From Planococcus koreensis (GTDB lineage Bacteria; Bacillota; Bacilli; Bacillales_A; Planococcaceae): DNA of 64,000 bases. The translations under genes were made by a program, and so were the position numbers. The notes below the pieces were generated by a model, which saw only the letters and a program-made list of their open reading frames with translations, was not told the origin of the DNA and searched no databases. Shown piece after piece: positions 37,356 through 46,409 of the stretch. Each line of letters starts with the position of its first letter. Position 1 is the first letter of the stretch. The stretch covers positions 57,166-121,165 of the forward strand of contig NZ_RQII01000025.1 in NCBI RefSeq assembly GCF_004761975.1, given 5' to 3'.

Positions 37356-37417
37356 CGCTCGAAAATCGCTCTAGCTGTAAAATACACAATTAAGCTTATT
37401 CAGTTACTGTGAATGCC

Positions 37418-37466
37418 CAAAAGGCCGCTTTCAATGAAATCAAACGATTTCGAAGGCGGTCTTTGT
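37418..37466 (+). terminator. Terminator of the GAAATC/GATTTC family
   Basis: AAGGCCGCTTTCAATGAAATC faces GATTTCGAAGGCGGTCTTTG with mismatches in the lower stem, followed by TTTTTT. It resembles 35492-35540; the upstream flank TGTAAAATACACAATTAAGC also resembles the flank at 35451-35467. Confidence 0.75.
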
Positions 37467-37580
37467 TTTTTCCTGCGAAGGGCCTGCTTAGTGTATACAT
37501 CGCACTTGTCGCTGGGTGGCCAGCCCAACGTTTTGGCAACAATTATCCGCCTGTCCTCGTCATGCATTGGTATAATGGAT

Positions 37581-37653
37581 GCATTTCGCTCCGGCGAAAT
37601 GCGAAAGTGATTGAGAAGGAGCCCAACGAAGCCGGCAGCTGCGTTGGGCTTTT
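37581..37653 (+). other. Hairpin pair upstream of array 3
   Basis: GCATTTCGC (37581-37589) pairs with GCGAAATGC (37594-37602). The linker GAAAGTGATTGAGAAGGA is conserved. The second stem is GCCCAACG (37621-37628) with CGTTGGGC (37642-37649), followed by TTTTCC. At 1-535 the same position holds GCCCTTCGC/GCGAAGGGC, so both strands of the stem changed together. Confidence 0.75.
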
Positions 37654-37724
37654 CCATTTCCGCTTTTGAACTAGGATTGCGGGGAGAAGCTCTGCAGCTA
37701 GTGCCGGTAAAATTCGGAATAGTT

Positions 37725-37817
37725 CATGTTAAGAGCTGGTTAGATCATGTTGAATCTCTCGCGCGTCATGTTAACGGAAGGCTAAGTCATGTTAACTGCG
37801 ATTTAGTTCATGTTAAC
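37725..37817. repeat. Five-unit 21-bp phased array of CATGTTAAC motifs (array 3)
   Basis: CATGTT motifs start at 37725, 37746, 37767, 37788 and 37809, each exactly 21 bp apart; three are CATGTTAAC. Spacers differ strongly from arrays 1 and 2, yet number and period are unchanged. It is preceded by GCTAGTGCCGGTAAAATTC, as are the other arrays. Confidence 0.85.
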
Positions 37818-37851
37818 GAGAGAAGCCACCGTAACAAACCAACAGATGGAT

Positions 37852-37873
37852 GCATTTCGCCCCTTCGAAATGC
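37852..37873 (+). other. First-type hairpin after array 3
   Basis: GCATTTCG (37852-37859) pairs with CGAAATGC (37866-37873), followed by GAAAGTGCTTGAGAAGGAG. The second hairpin of the element is missing here. From 37910 to the symporter gene at 38157 I see no further feature. Confidence 0.7.
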
Positions 37874-38156
37874 GAAAGTGCTTGAGAAGGAGCTAATCGA
37901 TGGAAATGGCAAGAAGTGAACGAAGCTCTATCGCGAAATAATACTTCTTCTGAAAAGCGCAAACCCTTTTATCAGTCTCGGTTCAATTTATCTCTCCAGT
38001 TTGAATTTGGGAGCTTGGATTGAATAAAAAACCTTAAATTTTATACTACTATTTCTATTTTTTGCTGATTTTTTAAGGAATTCCTAGATTCCCGTTTAAA
38101 GCTATTCTTGCAAGGGGAATTATTTCATATAGTGAAATATTATAGGGGGAAAGAAA

Positions 38157-39575
38157 TTGGAACGTTTTTTACAAGGAGTCGCTGATTTTTCGGCCTGGTT
38201 ATGGGGCATTCCGCTCATCACCATGCTGTTGCTATCAGGTCTTTATATGACATTTAAACTTGGATTTTTTCAATTCCGTTATTTCGGCTACATTGTCGGC
38301 CAAACGTTCGGCAGCGTGTTCAAAAAGCCGAAAGGCGAAGGGACGGTCACACCGTTTCAAGCGCTGACGTCCGCATTGTCTTCAACAATCGGAGCAGCCA
38401 ATATTGTCGGTGTGCCGGCAGCAATCATGTTCGGCGGGCCTGGAGCGGTTTTCTGGATGTGGGTCATTGCATTGATTGGCATGGCGCTCAAATTTGCTGA
38501 AAGCGTCCTCGCTGTCGAGTACCGCGAGAAAAACGGCAAAGGGGAGTTTGTCGGCGGGCCGATGTACTACATGACAAAAGGCTTGAACATGAAATGGCTG
38601 GGCGTCTGGTTTTCATTCGCGTTGATGATCGAATTGATCCCGAGCATCATGGTGCAGGGGAATTCCATCGCCCGCACGGTTGAAACAACGTTCAATATTC
38701 CTGCGTTATGGACGGGCATCGCAACCGCCGTTCTGATATCAGTCGTCGTATTCGGCGGCATTCAGCGCATCGGCAAGGTGACGGAGATTTTTGTACCGTT
38801 TATGGCCTTGTTTTATGTCGGTGGGGCAGTGGTAATTCTGGCGATGAACGTCAGCGCAGTGCCGGAATTCTTTATGCTGATCTTCAGCAATGCATTCTCG
38901 CCTGCGCCAGTTGTGGGCGGTTTTGCCGGTGCAGCCATTGTGGAAGTGATCCGGTGGGGCTTTGCCCGCGGCCTTTATTCAAATGAGGCGGGGCTCGGAA
39001 CCGCGCCGATTGCCCACGCAGCTGCCATGACAGACCATCCCGTCAGACAAGGGTTTTGGGCAGTCATTGGCGTCGTCGTCGATACCTTGATCGTTTGTAC
39101 CGCGACCGCATTTGTGGTGTTGTCATCAGGTGTTTGGACAGGAGAAGGCGCAATGGAAAATTCTTCTGCGTTGACGAGCTTGGCATTTGAATCCTATTTC
39201 GGTGAATTCGGCGCGATTCTTGTCACCATCGCATTGATATTCTTTGTGCTATCAACGATTCTTGTCGTTGTATTCTACGGTGCAAAGCAAGCGGAGTTCC
39301 TGTTCGGCACGAAAGCTTCCTACGGCATGCAAGTGGTTTACATATTTGCCGTCATCTTCGGAGCGGTAGGCGCAGCAGAAGTAATCTGGGGCTTCCTCGA
39401 CATCATGTTGGCGGCCATACTCATACCGAACGTCCTTGCCATCTTATTGCTAAGTAATAAAGTGAAAGCATTGACGACCGAGTTTTTTACGTCGGATGAG
39501 TATTACTTGAAAGACCAAAAAGAGAAAAGAGCAAAGAAAAAGAGAAAAGCAGCTAGAGAGAGTTATGAGTCTTAA
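38157..39575 (+). CDS. Sodium:alanine/glycine symporter (AgcS family)
   Basis: The 472-residue protein has about eleven membrane helices and the family motifs GEGTVTPFQALTSALSSTIG (residues ~60-80), GGPGAVFWMW, VGGPMYYM and EAGLGTAPIAHAAA. It imports alanine or glycine with sodium. The start is TTG 38157 with AGGGGGAAA upstream, an uncommon start. The C-terminus is a very basic cytoplasmic tail. It is monocistronic, closed by a perfect 19-bp terminator stem. Confidence 0.92.
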   Translation: MERFLQGVADFSAWLWGIPLITMLLLSGLYMTFKLGFFQFRYFGYIVGQTFGSVFKKPKGEGTVTPFQALTSALSSTIGAANIVGVPAAIMFGGPGAVFWMWVIALIGMALKFAESVLAVEYREKNGKGEFVGGPMYYMTKGLNMKWLGVWFSFALMIELIPSIMVQGNSIARTVETTFNIPALWTGIATAVLISVVVFGGIQRIGKVTEIFVPFMALFYVGGAVVILAMNVSAVPEFFMLIFSNAFSPAPVVGGFAGAAIVEVIRWGFARGLYSNEAGLGTAPIAHAAAMTDHPVRQGFWAVIGVVVDTLIVCTATAFVVLSSGVWTGEGAMENSSALTSLAFESYFGEFGAILVTIALIFFVLSTILVVVFYGAKQAEFLFGTKASYGMQVVYIFAVIFGAVGAAEVIWGFLDIMLAAILIPNVLAILLLSNKVKALTTEFFTSDEYYLKDQKEKRAKKKRKAARESYES

Positions 39576-39609
39576 TATCGCGATCCTTTTCAATTAAAAT
39601 GAAAGTCTA

Positions 39610-39655
39610 AAAGACCGCTTTTGAAATCATGGGATTTCAAAAGCGGTCTTTGTGT
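39610..39655 (+). terminator. Terminator of the GAAATC/GATTTC family
   Basis: AAAGACCGCTTTTGAAATC (39610-39628) pairs perfectly over 19 bp with GATTTCAAAAGCGGTCTTT (39633-39651). Compared with 35492, CTTC/GAAG is replaced by TTTT/AAAA on both arms. Confidence 0.92.
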
Positions 39656-39712
39656 TTTCATGCGGCTAGCTAATTATTCATAATTGCGCCGTACAAAGAA
39701 ATGGAGTAGGGA
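39649..39712. repeat. Terminator-tail repeat, copy 3
   Basis: TTTGTGTTTTCATGCGGCTA, then TTATTCATAATTGCGCCGTA and CAAAGAAATGGAGTAGGGA. It matches copies at 33094 and 35534, more weakly at its end. The remainder to 39951 has no supported gene. Confidence 0.6.
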
Positions 39713-39951
39713 ATTTTGGGCCAGATTTTCTAAAAACGGATATTTTCGCCGTTCTGCTGATAGACCAGGATTAGATGCATTTTGTCAGATTGGTCATCTT
39801 ATAAGCCTCACTAATCCGTAAGAAGTGGAACATTTCATAGGCTTTATCTATCCAGGAATTTAGGCTCATGCATCTTGCGGAATGTATTTTATACGTGTCT
39901 CATACCGTTATGTCACGCTATAATAAACTAATCGTTAAAAGGGGGATTTTT

Positions 39952-40698
39952 GTGATTATTTTTCAGAGCAGCTTATGGCAAACGAACTCGACTTTAATAG
40001 AAGGAAGAGAGGAATGTTTTCTCTTTGATCCAACCTACTTTCCTCATGAAATAGCGCAAATCAAAAAATCGCTTCCAGACAAAAAATTAACCGTGATTTA
40101 CACGCATGCCGATTGGGATCACATTGCCGGATTTTCCGAGTTTTCATATGGACATACGATTGGCCATCATAAGATTCGTGAACGTAAAGATCCTATGGAG
40201 AAAGTACGGTCTTTTGATCTTCAATGGTATGTTGCACGCGACAAGGAACTTGGCAAGCTCAGAATCGATGAGGAAATCGTTGAAGAAACCACTAAATCCA
40301 CCTCAGATGATACGCTTTATTTTTTGCCGATACCGGGCCATACTGACGATATGATGGCGACCTTTTTTCTGGAACGCAAACTGGTTGTTGCGGGGGACGT
40401 CTTATCCAATCTGGAATTCCCGTTTATCTTTTATTCAAGCAAGAAGTACATAGAGAGTTTGGAGCGGATGAAAAAGAAAATAATCGAGCATAATATTCAC
40501 ACCTTGATCCCTGGACATGGCGATCCTATTTTCGATTCTCAACCCGAAATTCTCAAACGAATCGAAGACGATTTGGATTACCTTCATCAATTGAGTGCTG
40601 GCAATAAAGAGGCTCTTTACCGGCAGCAGCCAATTCCGCCACACCTCATTCCACGGCATGAAGCAAATATAGATTTTATTGCAACAGAAATAGAATAA
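39952..40698 (+). CDS. Metallo-beta-lactamase-fold hydrolase
   Basis: The 248-residue protein has an MBL fold: the metal motif THADWDH (residues ~47-53), PIPGHTDDM, VVAGDVLSN and IPGHGDP near residue 185. The second histidine of the usual HxHxDH motif is Asp here (HADWDH). The substrate is unknown. The start is GTG 39952 with AAAAGGGGG upstream; an earlier in-frame ATG at 39868 has no ribosome site. A RidA-family gene follows 95 bp downstream. Confidence 0.85.
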   Translation: MIIFQSSLWQTNSTLIEGREECFLFDPTYFPHEIAQIKKSLPDKKLTVIYTHADWDHIAGFSEFSYGHTIGHHKIRERKDPMEKVRSFDLQWYVARDKELGKLRIDEEIVEETTKSTSDDTLYFLPIPGHTDDMMATFFLERKLVVAGDVLSNLEFPFIFYSSKKYIESLERMKKKIIEHNIHTLIPGHGDPIFDSQPEILKRIEDDLDYLHQLSAGNKEALYRQQPIPPHLIPRHEANIDFIATEIE

Positions 40699-40792
40699 GT
40701 GGTGAAAATTGTGGCTTGATAGGCAGAGTGTTTTTTGTGATTGCGCATAGCTGTGATTGAACATTTCATTAAAGCAGAGGAGCTGTATCAAT

Positions 40793-41236
40793 ATGAACAA
40801 GCCAGAAGAAAAGAATAACCCGATTCCGCAGGGGAAATATGTTCCGGCTACTCGCTTTGAAAACCTGATTTATACCGCCGGGATGACTCCGCGGAAGAAT
40901 GGCGTACTGATTCAAAAAGGAAAAGTCAGCAGCGATCTGCCGGTTGCTGCATATAAAGAAGCAGTCAGGCAATCGGCTGCCAATGCATTAACTGCAGCTA
41001 GGGGTTTGCTTGCAGACCAAGAGGACTTTGAACAAATCGTTTCGCTCACCGTGTACCTGAATGCGGAAGATGGCTTTGAAGCGCATTCCACGCTGGCTGA
41101 CTTTGCTTCTGAGTACTTATATGAACAATTAGGCGCCAAAGGAGTTGGGAGCCGGGCTGCGGTAGGTGTTGCTTCATTGCCCGGCAATGCACCGGTCGAA
41201 ATTCAATTGATTGCCGCGGTAGCTGTTGGAAGTTAA
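40793..41236 (+). CDS. RidA/YjgF-family enamine/imine deaminase
   Basis: The 147-residue protein has the RidA layout: NLIYTAGMTPRKNG, VSSDLPVAAYKEAVRQSAANAL and the C-terminal GVGSRAAVGVASLPGNAPVEIQLIA, with the substrate Arg in GSRAAVG. RidA proteins hydrolyse reactive enamines made by PLP enzymes such as IlvA, which is encoded 6 kb upstream. AGAGGAG precedes ATG 40793. It has a strong terminator downstream. Confidence 0.9.
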   Translation: MNKPEEKNNPIPQGKYVPATRFENLIYTAGMTPRKNGVLIQKGKVSSDLPVAAYKEAVRQSAANALTAARGLLADQEDFEQIVSLTVYLNAEDGFEAHSTLADFASEYLYEQLGAKGVGSRAAVGVASLPGNAPVEIQLIAAVAVGS

Positions 41237-41308
41237 AAATTCGCGTTCTTGAGAAAGAATTACATCAATAGAGTTTTGACTATACAAAGCAATTGAATGC
41301 GAAAGAAA

Positions 41309-41350
41309 GCCGCTCCCGAGAATGCAACATTCTCGGGAGCGGCTGTTTTA
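41309..41350 (+). terminator. Terminator after the ridA-like gene
   Basis: GCCGCTCCCGAGAATG (41309-41324) pairs perfectly with CATTCTCGGGAGCGGC (41328-41343), followed by TGTTTTATTTTTT. Confidence 0.93.
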
Positions 41351-41416
41351 TTTTTTGCAGAAAGCGAAACTTTCAAGAATGGTGCCGCTTCCTATGGAAA
41401 AAAGCTGTTTCTTCAT

Positions 41417-42835
41417 TCACAAGACGCTAAGCAGATCCGGTTTTTGGCCTTTCATCAACTGGAGCTTCTCCAACGCATAGGCCACATTCAACACTTTCTC
41501 TTCCTCGAATGCCGGACCCATGATCTGCAGACCGATCGGCAAGCCGTCGCGGACGCCGCATGGAATGCTCAAAGCCGGAAGTCCCGTTAAGTTGCCGGGT
41601 CCCGTGAAGCGGATCACTTCATCCAGGAAACTCAGCGTTTGGCCGTTGATGTCTACCGTGTTGTCGCCAATGAGCGGCGGCAAGAACGGCAAGGTTGGAC
41701 TGATGATGACATCGACGTGTTCAAAGGTTTGCGCAAACTCATTGCTCAGTTTCCGGCGGATTTGCTGGGCTTGCAAATAATCCACTGCCGTCACCAATTC
41801 ACCAAACTCCAGCAGGAAGCGGGTATCTTCTCCGAACATTTCCGGGTGCTTGATCAAATTCTGGTGGTGGACGGTGCTGGCTTCCGATGTAATGGTGACG
41901 AGTTCGGCAAATTCCGCTTGCGCCAGCGATGGAATTTTAATTGGTTCGATTCGTGCGCCCAGTTTTTCCAATTCGCTGATCGCCTGCCGCACGGCTTCAT
42001 CGACGCGTTTGTCGACGTTGCGGAAAAAGTAATCTTCATCGATGCCAATCACTTTGCCCTTCAAATCTTCGGACAGCCCTCCGCTGTAATATTGGGCCGG
42101 CTTATCGATAGATGTTGGGTCCCGCGGGTCGTAGCCGGACAAGGTTTCCAACAGCAGAGCGGCATCATGGACCGTCTTGGTCAGGGGCCCAATATGGTCG
42201 AGGCTCCACGCCAAAGGGAAACAGCCGTATTTCGAGATTCTGCCATGGGTCGGCTTCAAGCCGATAATGCCGCAGCTTGCAGCAGGAATCCGGATAGAGC
42301 CGCCTGTATCGGTTCCGAGAGACGCGATGGCCATGTCAGCAGCAACGGCTGCACCGGACCCGCCGCTTGACCCGCCGGGGATTTTATTGAGGTCCCACGG
42401 GTTGCGGCAAGCGCCGAAATGCGGATTGGTAGTCGTCGCGCCCCAGGCATACTCATGCATGTTCAGTTTCCCGGTGAAAACCACACCCGCATTTTTCAGC
42501 TTCGATACGACCGCAGCATCGTAATCGGGCACGAAATCACGGTGGATGCCGGAACCCATTGTAGCTGTTTCTCCCTTGAAATACATAATATCTTTCAACG
42601 CCATCGGAATGCCGTGAAGGGCGCCGCGGTAATTGCCGCTCGCAATTTCAAGCTCAGCCGCTTTTGCTGCCTGTCTCGCTCCTTCGGCTTGGATTTCGAT
42701 ATAGGAATTCACTTGGCTGTCGTACTTGTCGACATTTTTCAGCACCGCTGCTGTCAGCTCGACAGGGGAAATGTCTTTGTTTTGGAGCAGCGGAGCCAGC
42801 TCGCCAATCGATTGTTTCGCTAAGTCCTGCGTCAT
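41417..42835 (-). CDS. Amidase signature family enzyme (GatA-like)
   Basis: The 472-residue enzyme has the amidase signature GGSSGGSGAAVAADMA, TDTGGSIRIPAA and LKPTHGRIS; the Ser-cisSer-Lys triad is implied by the ALKDI segment near residue 80 and these serines. It hydrolyses a C-N amide bond; the substrate is unknown. The start codon overlaps the stop of a small upstream gene by four bases. No GatB partner is present, so it is unlikely to be the tRNA amidotransferase subunit. Confidence 0.9.
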   Translation of the reverse strand: MTQDLAKQSIGELAPLLQNKDISPVELTAAVLKNVDKYDSQVNSYIEIQAEGARQAAKAAELEIASGNYRGALHGIPMALKDIMYFKGETATMGSGIHRDFVPDYDAAVVSKLKNAGVVFTGKLNMHEYAWGATTTNPHFGACRNPWDLNKIPGGSSGGSGAAVAADMAIASLGTDTGGSIRIPAASCGIIGLKPTHGRISKYGCFPLAWSLDHIGPLTKTVHDAALLLETLSGYDPRDPTSIDKPAQYYSGGLSEDLKGKVIGIDEDYFFRNVDKRVDEAVRQAISELEKLGARIEPIKIPSLAQAEFAELVTITSEASTVHHQNLIKHPEMFGEDTRFLLEFGELVTAVDYLQAQQIRRKLSNEFAQTFEHVDVIISPTLPFLPPLIGDNTVDINGQTLSFLDEVIRFTGPGNLTGLPALSIPCGVRDGLPIGLQIMGPAFEEEKVLNVAYALEKLQLMKGQKPDLLSVL

Positions 42836-43011
42836 TTCCCATCACCTCCCGGCACATGGGTCAAACCGATGTCGTAATCGGCAAGCGATTCCTGATCCAC
42901 GGTCGCGCGCATTTTTTCGAAAACCGCCCACTGATTCACCAGCATTTCCTCGTGATGCTCCGGTACGTCGATTCCCTTGTCTTGCAAGATCTGTACAATG
43001 TTCTGTGCCAT
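42832..43011 (-). CDS. Small GatC/AtzG-like partner of the amidase
   Basis: The 59-residue acidic protein reads VPEHHEEMLVNQWAVFEKMR in the middle and ends DIGLTHVPGGD. It overlaps the amidase start (ATGA) and is therefore translationally coupled. Small GatC-like proteins such as AtzG stabilise amidases; similarity here is by size, helix pattern and position only. I chose ATG 43011 with GGGAGGAAAAGGA upstream; an ATG at 43026 overlaps that site. Confidence 0.7.
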   Translation of the reverse strand: MAQNIVQILQDKGIDVPEHHEEMLVNQWAVFEKMRATVDQESLADYDIGLTHVPGGDGK

Positions 43012-43194
43012 TCCTTTTCCTCCCATTCAAAGTAGGTTGAAAGCTTATGTGAGAACAAAGATGATAGGTCTACTCTATCATAGAAGAAAGAATATTTTGA
43101 CTAATAAAATATGAATTAATGATTAATGAGAAGTTTTTGCTTTAGCTAAAGAGATAAAGTTACGTAATTTTGAGTCTGCATTTATTATAAAAGA

Positions 43195-43236
43195 AGAAAA
43201 TCCACTCCTTGGAAAATTTAAAGGAGTGGATTTCTT
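43195..43236. terminator. Terminator of the ATCCACTCC family (serves the minus-strand peptidase)
   Basis: AGAAAATCCACTCCTT (43195-43210) pairs with AAGGAGTGGATTTCT (43221-43235). Related hairpins are at 47543 and 50534. Confidence 0.88.
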
Positions 43237-43262
43237 GTGCAGAAAGGCGGAAGCCAACACTT

Positions 43263-44084
43263 TTAATAAGGAGTGGTCAAATAAGGCTCACAGCTGGCAG
43301 CCGATCCGGAATCATAGCCAAGCAGAAAAGCGGCGGTCCGCTCTTTCGGCGTTCCGTGCGTCGGATTAGGGGCCGATGGGTCTTGGCCGATGTCCGCCAG
43401 CGTCCGTTTCACTTCTTGGATGTCCGTTGGGTCCAGAAGACCGCGGGCGTTTACCGAATTGGCCCATACGCCCGTCATGCAATCAGCGTTGAGTTCAATG
43501 CTGCGGGAAGTCGCTTTTGGGGCCTCGTCTGCGGTTACTGGCAGCCACCCGAGCTCGGTCTGCAGATTATGCGCGTATTCATGAGCCAGCACAAAGGCTA
43601 TGGAGAAATCACCGGCCTTGAATTCACTCTGCGGCTCCATATTGGTTTTGTACGTCCCTTCCAATAACTGTGTGGCCATTAATTGCGTCATGACAATCTT
43701 GTCATCATAGCCGCAATAAAATGATTGCGCCGGATTGATCGGTGTTTCAATAATGCATTCGGTCTGGACCGGTTCTCCTGAAGCTGGGAATGAGTAAGTG
43801 ACAGCCGGTTTTGCATAGCCATCCTTAACCATGATGGGAGACCAAAATGCTTCCACATCAGCCAAGACATAGATCAGGTAATCATGCATCGTATAATCCG
43901 CTGGCAGATTTTTCTTGAACGCTGGGCTGGCTACAGCCGATTCTTTTGCCGATAAGCCGAGAGTTTGGGGAACCACGGCTTGCTGATTTTCAGCTGCTTG
44001 TGGCGAAGCTTGAAGTGGGTTCCACCCGTTAAGAAACAGGATGATGACCAAGGCAAACATGATTTGGGCTGTTTTTCTCCACAT
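43263..44084 (-). CDS. Secreted neutral zinc metallopeptidase (YpfJ-like), paralogue 1
   Basis: The 273-residue preprotein has a signal peptide (about 1-27), then a domain with FYCGYDDKIVM, GDFSIAFVLAHEYAHNLQ (zinc HExxH), ELNADCMTGVWANS (third-ligand region) and a C-terminal HGTPKERTAAFLLGYD. This is the layout of the putative neutral zinc metallopeptidase family. Cysteines could form disulfides outside the cell. I chose the second ATG (44084): AGGAG lies nine bases before it and directly abuts the first ATG (44093). A close paralogue is at 51469. Confidence 0.88.
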   Translation of the reverse strand: MWRKTAQIMFALVIILFLNGWNPLQASPQAAENQQAVVPQTLGLSAKESAVASPAFKKNLPADYTMHDYLIYVLADVEAFWSPIMVKDGYAKPAVTYSFPASGEPVQTECIIETPINPAQSFYCGYDDKIVMTQLMATQLLEGTYKTNMEPQSEFKAGDFSIAFVLAHEYAHNLQTELGWLPVTADEAPKATSRSIELNADCMTGVWANSVNARGLLDPTDIQEVKRTLADIGQDPSAPNPTHGTPKERTAAFLLGYDSGSAASCEPYLTTPY

Positions 44085-44757
44085 ACTGATCATCTCCTAA
44101 TTTTTTATTTGGAAAATTCAATGGCGCGGTATCATTTGTATTGCGAATATTTTGATAATTTATTATTATTCTATCATATATTTGATAACCAAAGGGATTT
44201 TTTTAAAAAAAGGTCCATAAGTAAGTATTGATGATTCTCTAACTTTAAATCTCATGTCTCAGCAGAATACCTCCATCTTGAAACGCAGAACGTGTTTCTC
44301 ACACAATAGCTTTTTTATAAAATGCTTATTTTCCTGCCAGATGGATGCACCTTGAAAGCGCAATTCTCATTAACTACGCGTTGATGGGGAGTGTGCTTTT
44401 GTTATGAGTGAGCAGCGTCATTCGCTCTGTTTCATTGGCGATTCAAAATTCATTTTCGAGGGGGAAGTAGAACAGAAACGATTAAAATTATTGATAGAAT
44501 TGTTTAAAAATTCATTGACATTGATTTTTATTACAAATACACTTAAAACAGTTTCAGAACAAAAGTAAAGTATAAAGTAGATATTTCTTACTTTATGAAC
44601 TGAAAAAACACGAAAAACATATTGTTTTGTAAGGCGAAAGGAGTTTGGTGTTTTTAATATCTACTAAAAAAAACAAGAAAGTCTATTGGACAGGGCTTAT
44701 TCATTTAGCTTCAACATCCAAGTTTCGAATTTATATGAGAAAGAGGAGGCATACAAA
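44085..44757. other. Intergenic region between divergent peptidase and peptide-binding genes
   Basis: About 670 bp, AT-rich. It should hold both promoters. A 54-codon open frame at 44404-44568 lacks a ribosome site. An imperfect hairpin GAAAGCGCAATTCTC / GGGAGTGTGCTTTT is near 44353-44400. Nothing else is recognised. Confidence 0.4.
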
Positions 44758-46392
44758 ATGAAGAAAAAGCTGCATATCCCATTTATCCTATCTTTGATTC
44801 TCGTCTTGCTGCTTGCGGCTTGTTCAGGAAATGATGGAGCAGACAACGCCGACAGCGGCAGTGAAGCGCCGGAAGGAGACAAGCAGGGCGGAACGCTCGT
44901 CTACGGCCGTGGAGCTGATTCGGTCGGCTTGGACCCAATCAATGTGACCGACGGGGAATCGATCCGAGTGACGCATAATGTCTTTGAGACTTTGCTGGAA
45001 TACGATCAAAACCTGGAATTGCAGCCGAAGCTCGCAACGGAATACAGTTCGAGTGAAGATGGGCTGACGTGGACATTCAAATTGCGCGAAGGCGTGAAGT
45101 TCCATGACGGAACCGATTTCAACGCGGAAGCGGTCGTCTTCAACTTCGACCGCTGGATGGATCCCAAAAACCCATACCACCAAGGGGATTTTGCTTATTA
45201 TCCATTCCTTTACGGCGGGTTTAAAGGAGACGAAAATCACTTGATCGAGCACGTGAAAGCGACAGGCGAACATGACCTGGAAATCAAGCTGAAACGCAAA
45301 ACAGCACCGTTCTTAAGCTATTTAGCGATTTCGATGTTCGGCATCGCAAGCCCGGCAGCCATCGAACAATACGGCGAGAAGCTGAACGAAAATCCGGTGG
45401 GGACAGGGCCGTTCATGTTTGAGGAATGGAGCCGCAACAACACCATTACACTGGCGAAAAACCCGGAGTATTGGATGGAAGGCAAACCGTATTTGGACAA
45501 AGTCATTTTCCAGGTCATTCCGGAAAATGCGGCACGATTGAATGCGTTGCAGACTGGCGAAATTGATGTGCTCGACGGCATGAATGCAACGGATACGACG
45601 ATTGTCGAAGACACCGCAGGGCTTGAATTGCTCAAGCGGCCAAGCTTCAATATCGGCTATATGGCATTGAACACGGAAAAAGAGCCGTTCAACAATCCAT
45701 TGGTGCGCCAAGCGATTAATATGGCCATCGACAAGGACAAAATCGTCGATGCGTTTTATAACGGCCTTGCCGACACCGCAACAAGCCCGCTGCCGCCATC
45801 ACTTTGGGGCTATGATGATTCCTTGCAGAAGTACGACTACAATGTAGAAGAAGCGAAAAAGCTATTGAAAGAAGCAGGATTTGAAAATGGCTTCAAGACG
45901 AAGCTGCATACAATGAGCAACCCGCGCCCGTATTTGCCGGAACCAATGAAAATTGCGGAAGCGATCCAATCGGATTTAGCGAAAGTCGGAATCGAGGCGG
46001 AAATCGTGTCGATGGAATGGGCGACTTATCTGGACGATACGAAAGCCGGCGCGCATGAGATGGCGATGTACGGCTGGACCGGCGTTATGGCCGATCCGGA
46101 TAATTTCCTATATCCGAACCTCAGCAAAACGAATGCTGCCGTTCCTGCACAAAATATCGCGTTCTACAAAAGTGATGAGTTCACCGCTTTGATCACCGAA
46201 GCGCGTGAAACCCTTGACCAAGACAAGCGCATTGAGCTGTACAAACAAGCGCAGCAGCTGTTCCAAAAAGACGCGCCGTGGGTGATGCTCGCTTACACAA
46301 CGCCGCCGCTCGCGCAGATGGATTACGTGGAAGGCTACGTGCCGCATCCGATGAGCAACGATTTACTGACAGACGTCTACTTATCAAACTAA
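44758..46392 (+). CDS. Peptide/dipeptide ABC transporter substrate-binding lipoprotein (SBP family 5)
   Basis: The 544-residue lipoprotein has a lipobox LLLAACSG (Cys at about residue 22) and the SBP_bac_5 pattern: GGTLVYGRG, TWTFKLREGVKFHDG, NPVGTGPFMFEEW and NNPLVRQAINMAIDKDKIV. It resembles OppA/DppE-like proteins, probably binding peptides. GAGGAGG precedes ATG 44758; upstream in-frame codons lack a site. An M42 aminopeptidase follows 17 bp later, giving a bind-and-degrade pair, but no permease genes are in the window. Confidence 0.92.
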   Translation: MKKKLHIPFILSLILVLLLAACSGNDGADNADSGSEAPEGDKQGGTLVYGRGADSVGLDPINVTDGESIRVTHNVFETLLEYDQNLELQPKLATEYSSSEDGLTWTFKLREGVKFHDGTDFNAEAVVFNFDRWMDPKNPYHQGDFAYYPFLYGGFKGDENHLIEHVKATGEHDLEIKLKRKTAPFLSYLAISMFGIASPAAIEQYGEKLNENPVGTGPFMFEEWSRNNTITLAKNPEYWMEGKPYLDKVIFQVIPENAARLNALQTGEIDVLDGMNATDTTIVEDTAGLELLKRPSFNIGYMALNTEKEPFNNPLVRQAINMAIDKDKIVDAFYNGLADTATSPLPPSLWGYDDSLQKYDYNVEEAKKLLKEAGFENGFKTKLHTMSNPRPYLPEPMKIAEAIQSDLAKVGIEAEIVSMEWATYLDDTKAGAHEMAMYGWTGVMADPDNFLYPNLSKTNAAVPAQNIAFYKSDEFTALITEARETLDQDKRIELYKQAQQLFQKDAPWVMLAYTTPPLAQMDYVEGYVPHPMSNDLLTDVYLSN

Positions 46393-46409
46393 TTCCTTGG
46401 AGTGATTTT

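Noticed and set aside
44404..44568. 54-codon open frame starting MSEQRHS
   Set aside because: There is no ribosome site and the frame covers the probable promoter region of the peptide-binding gene.
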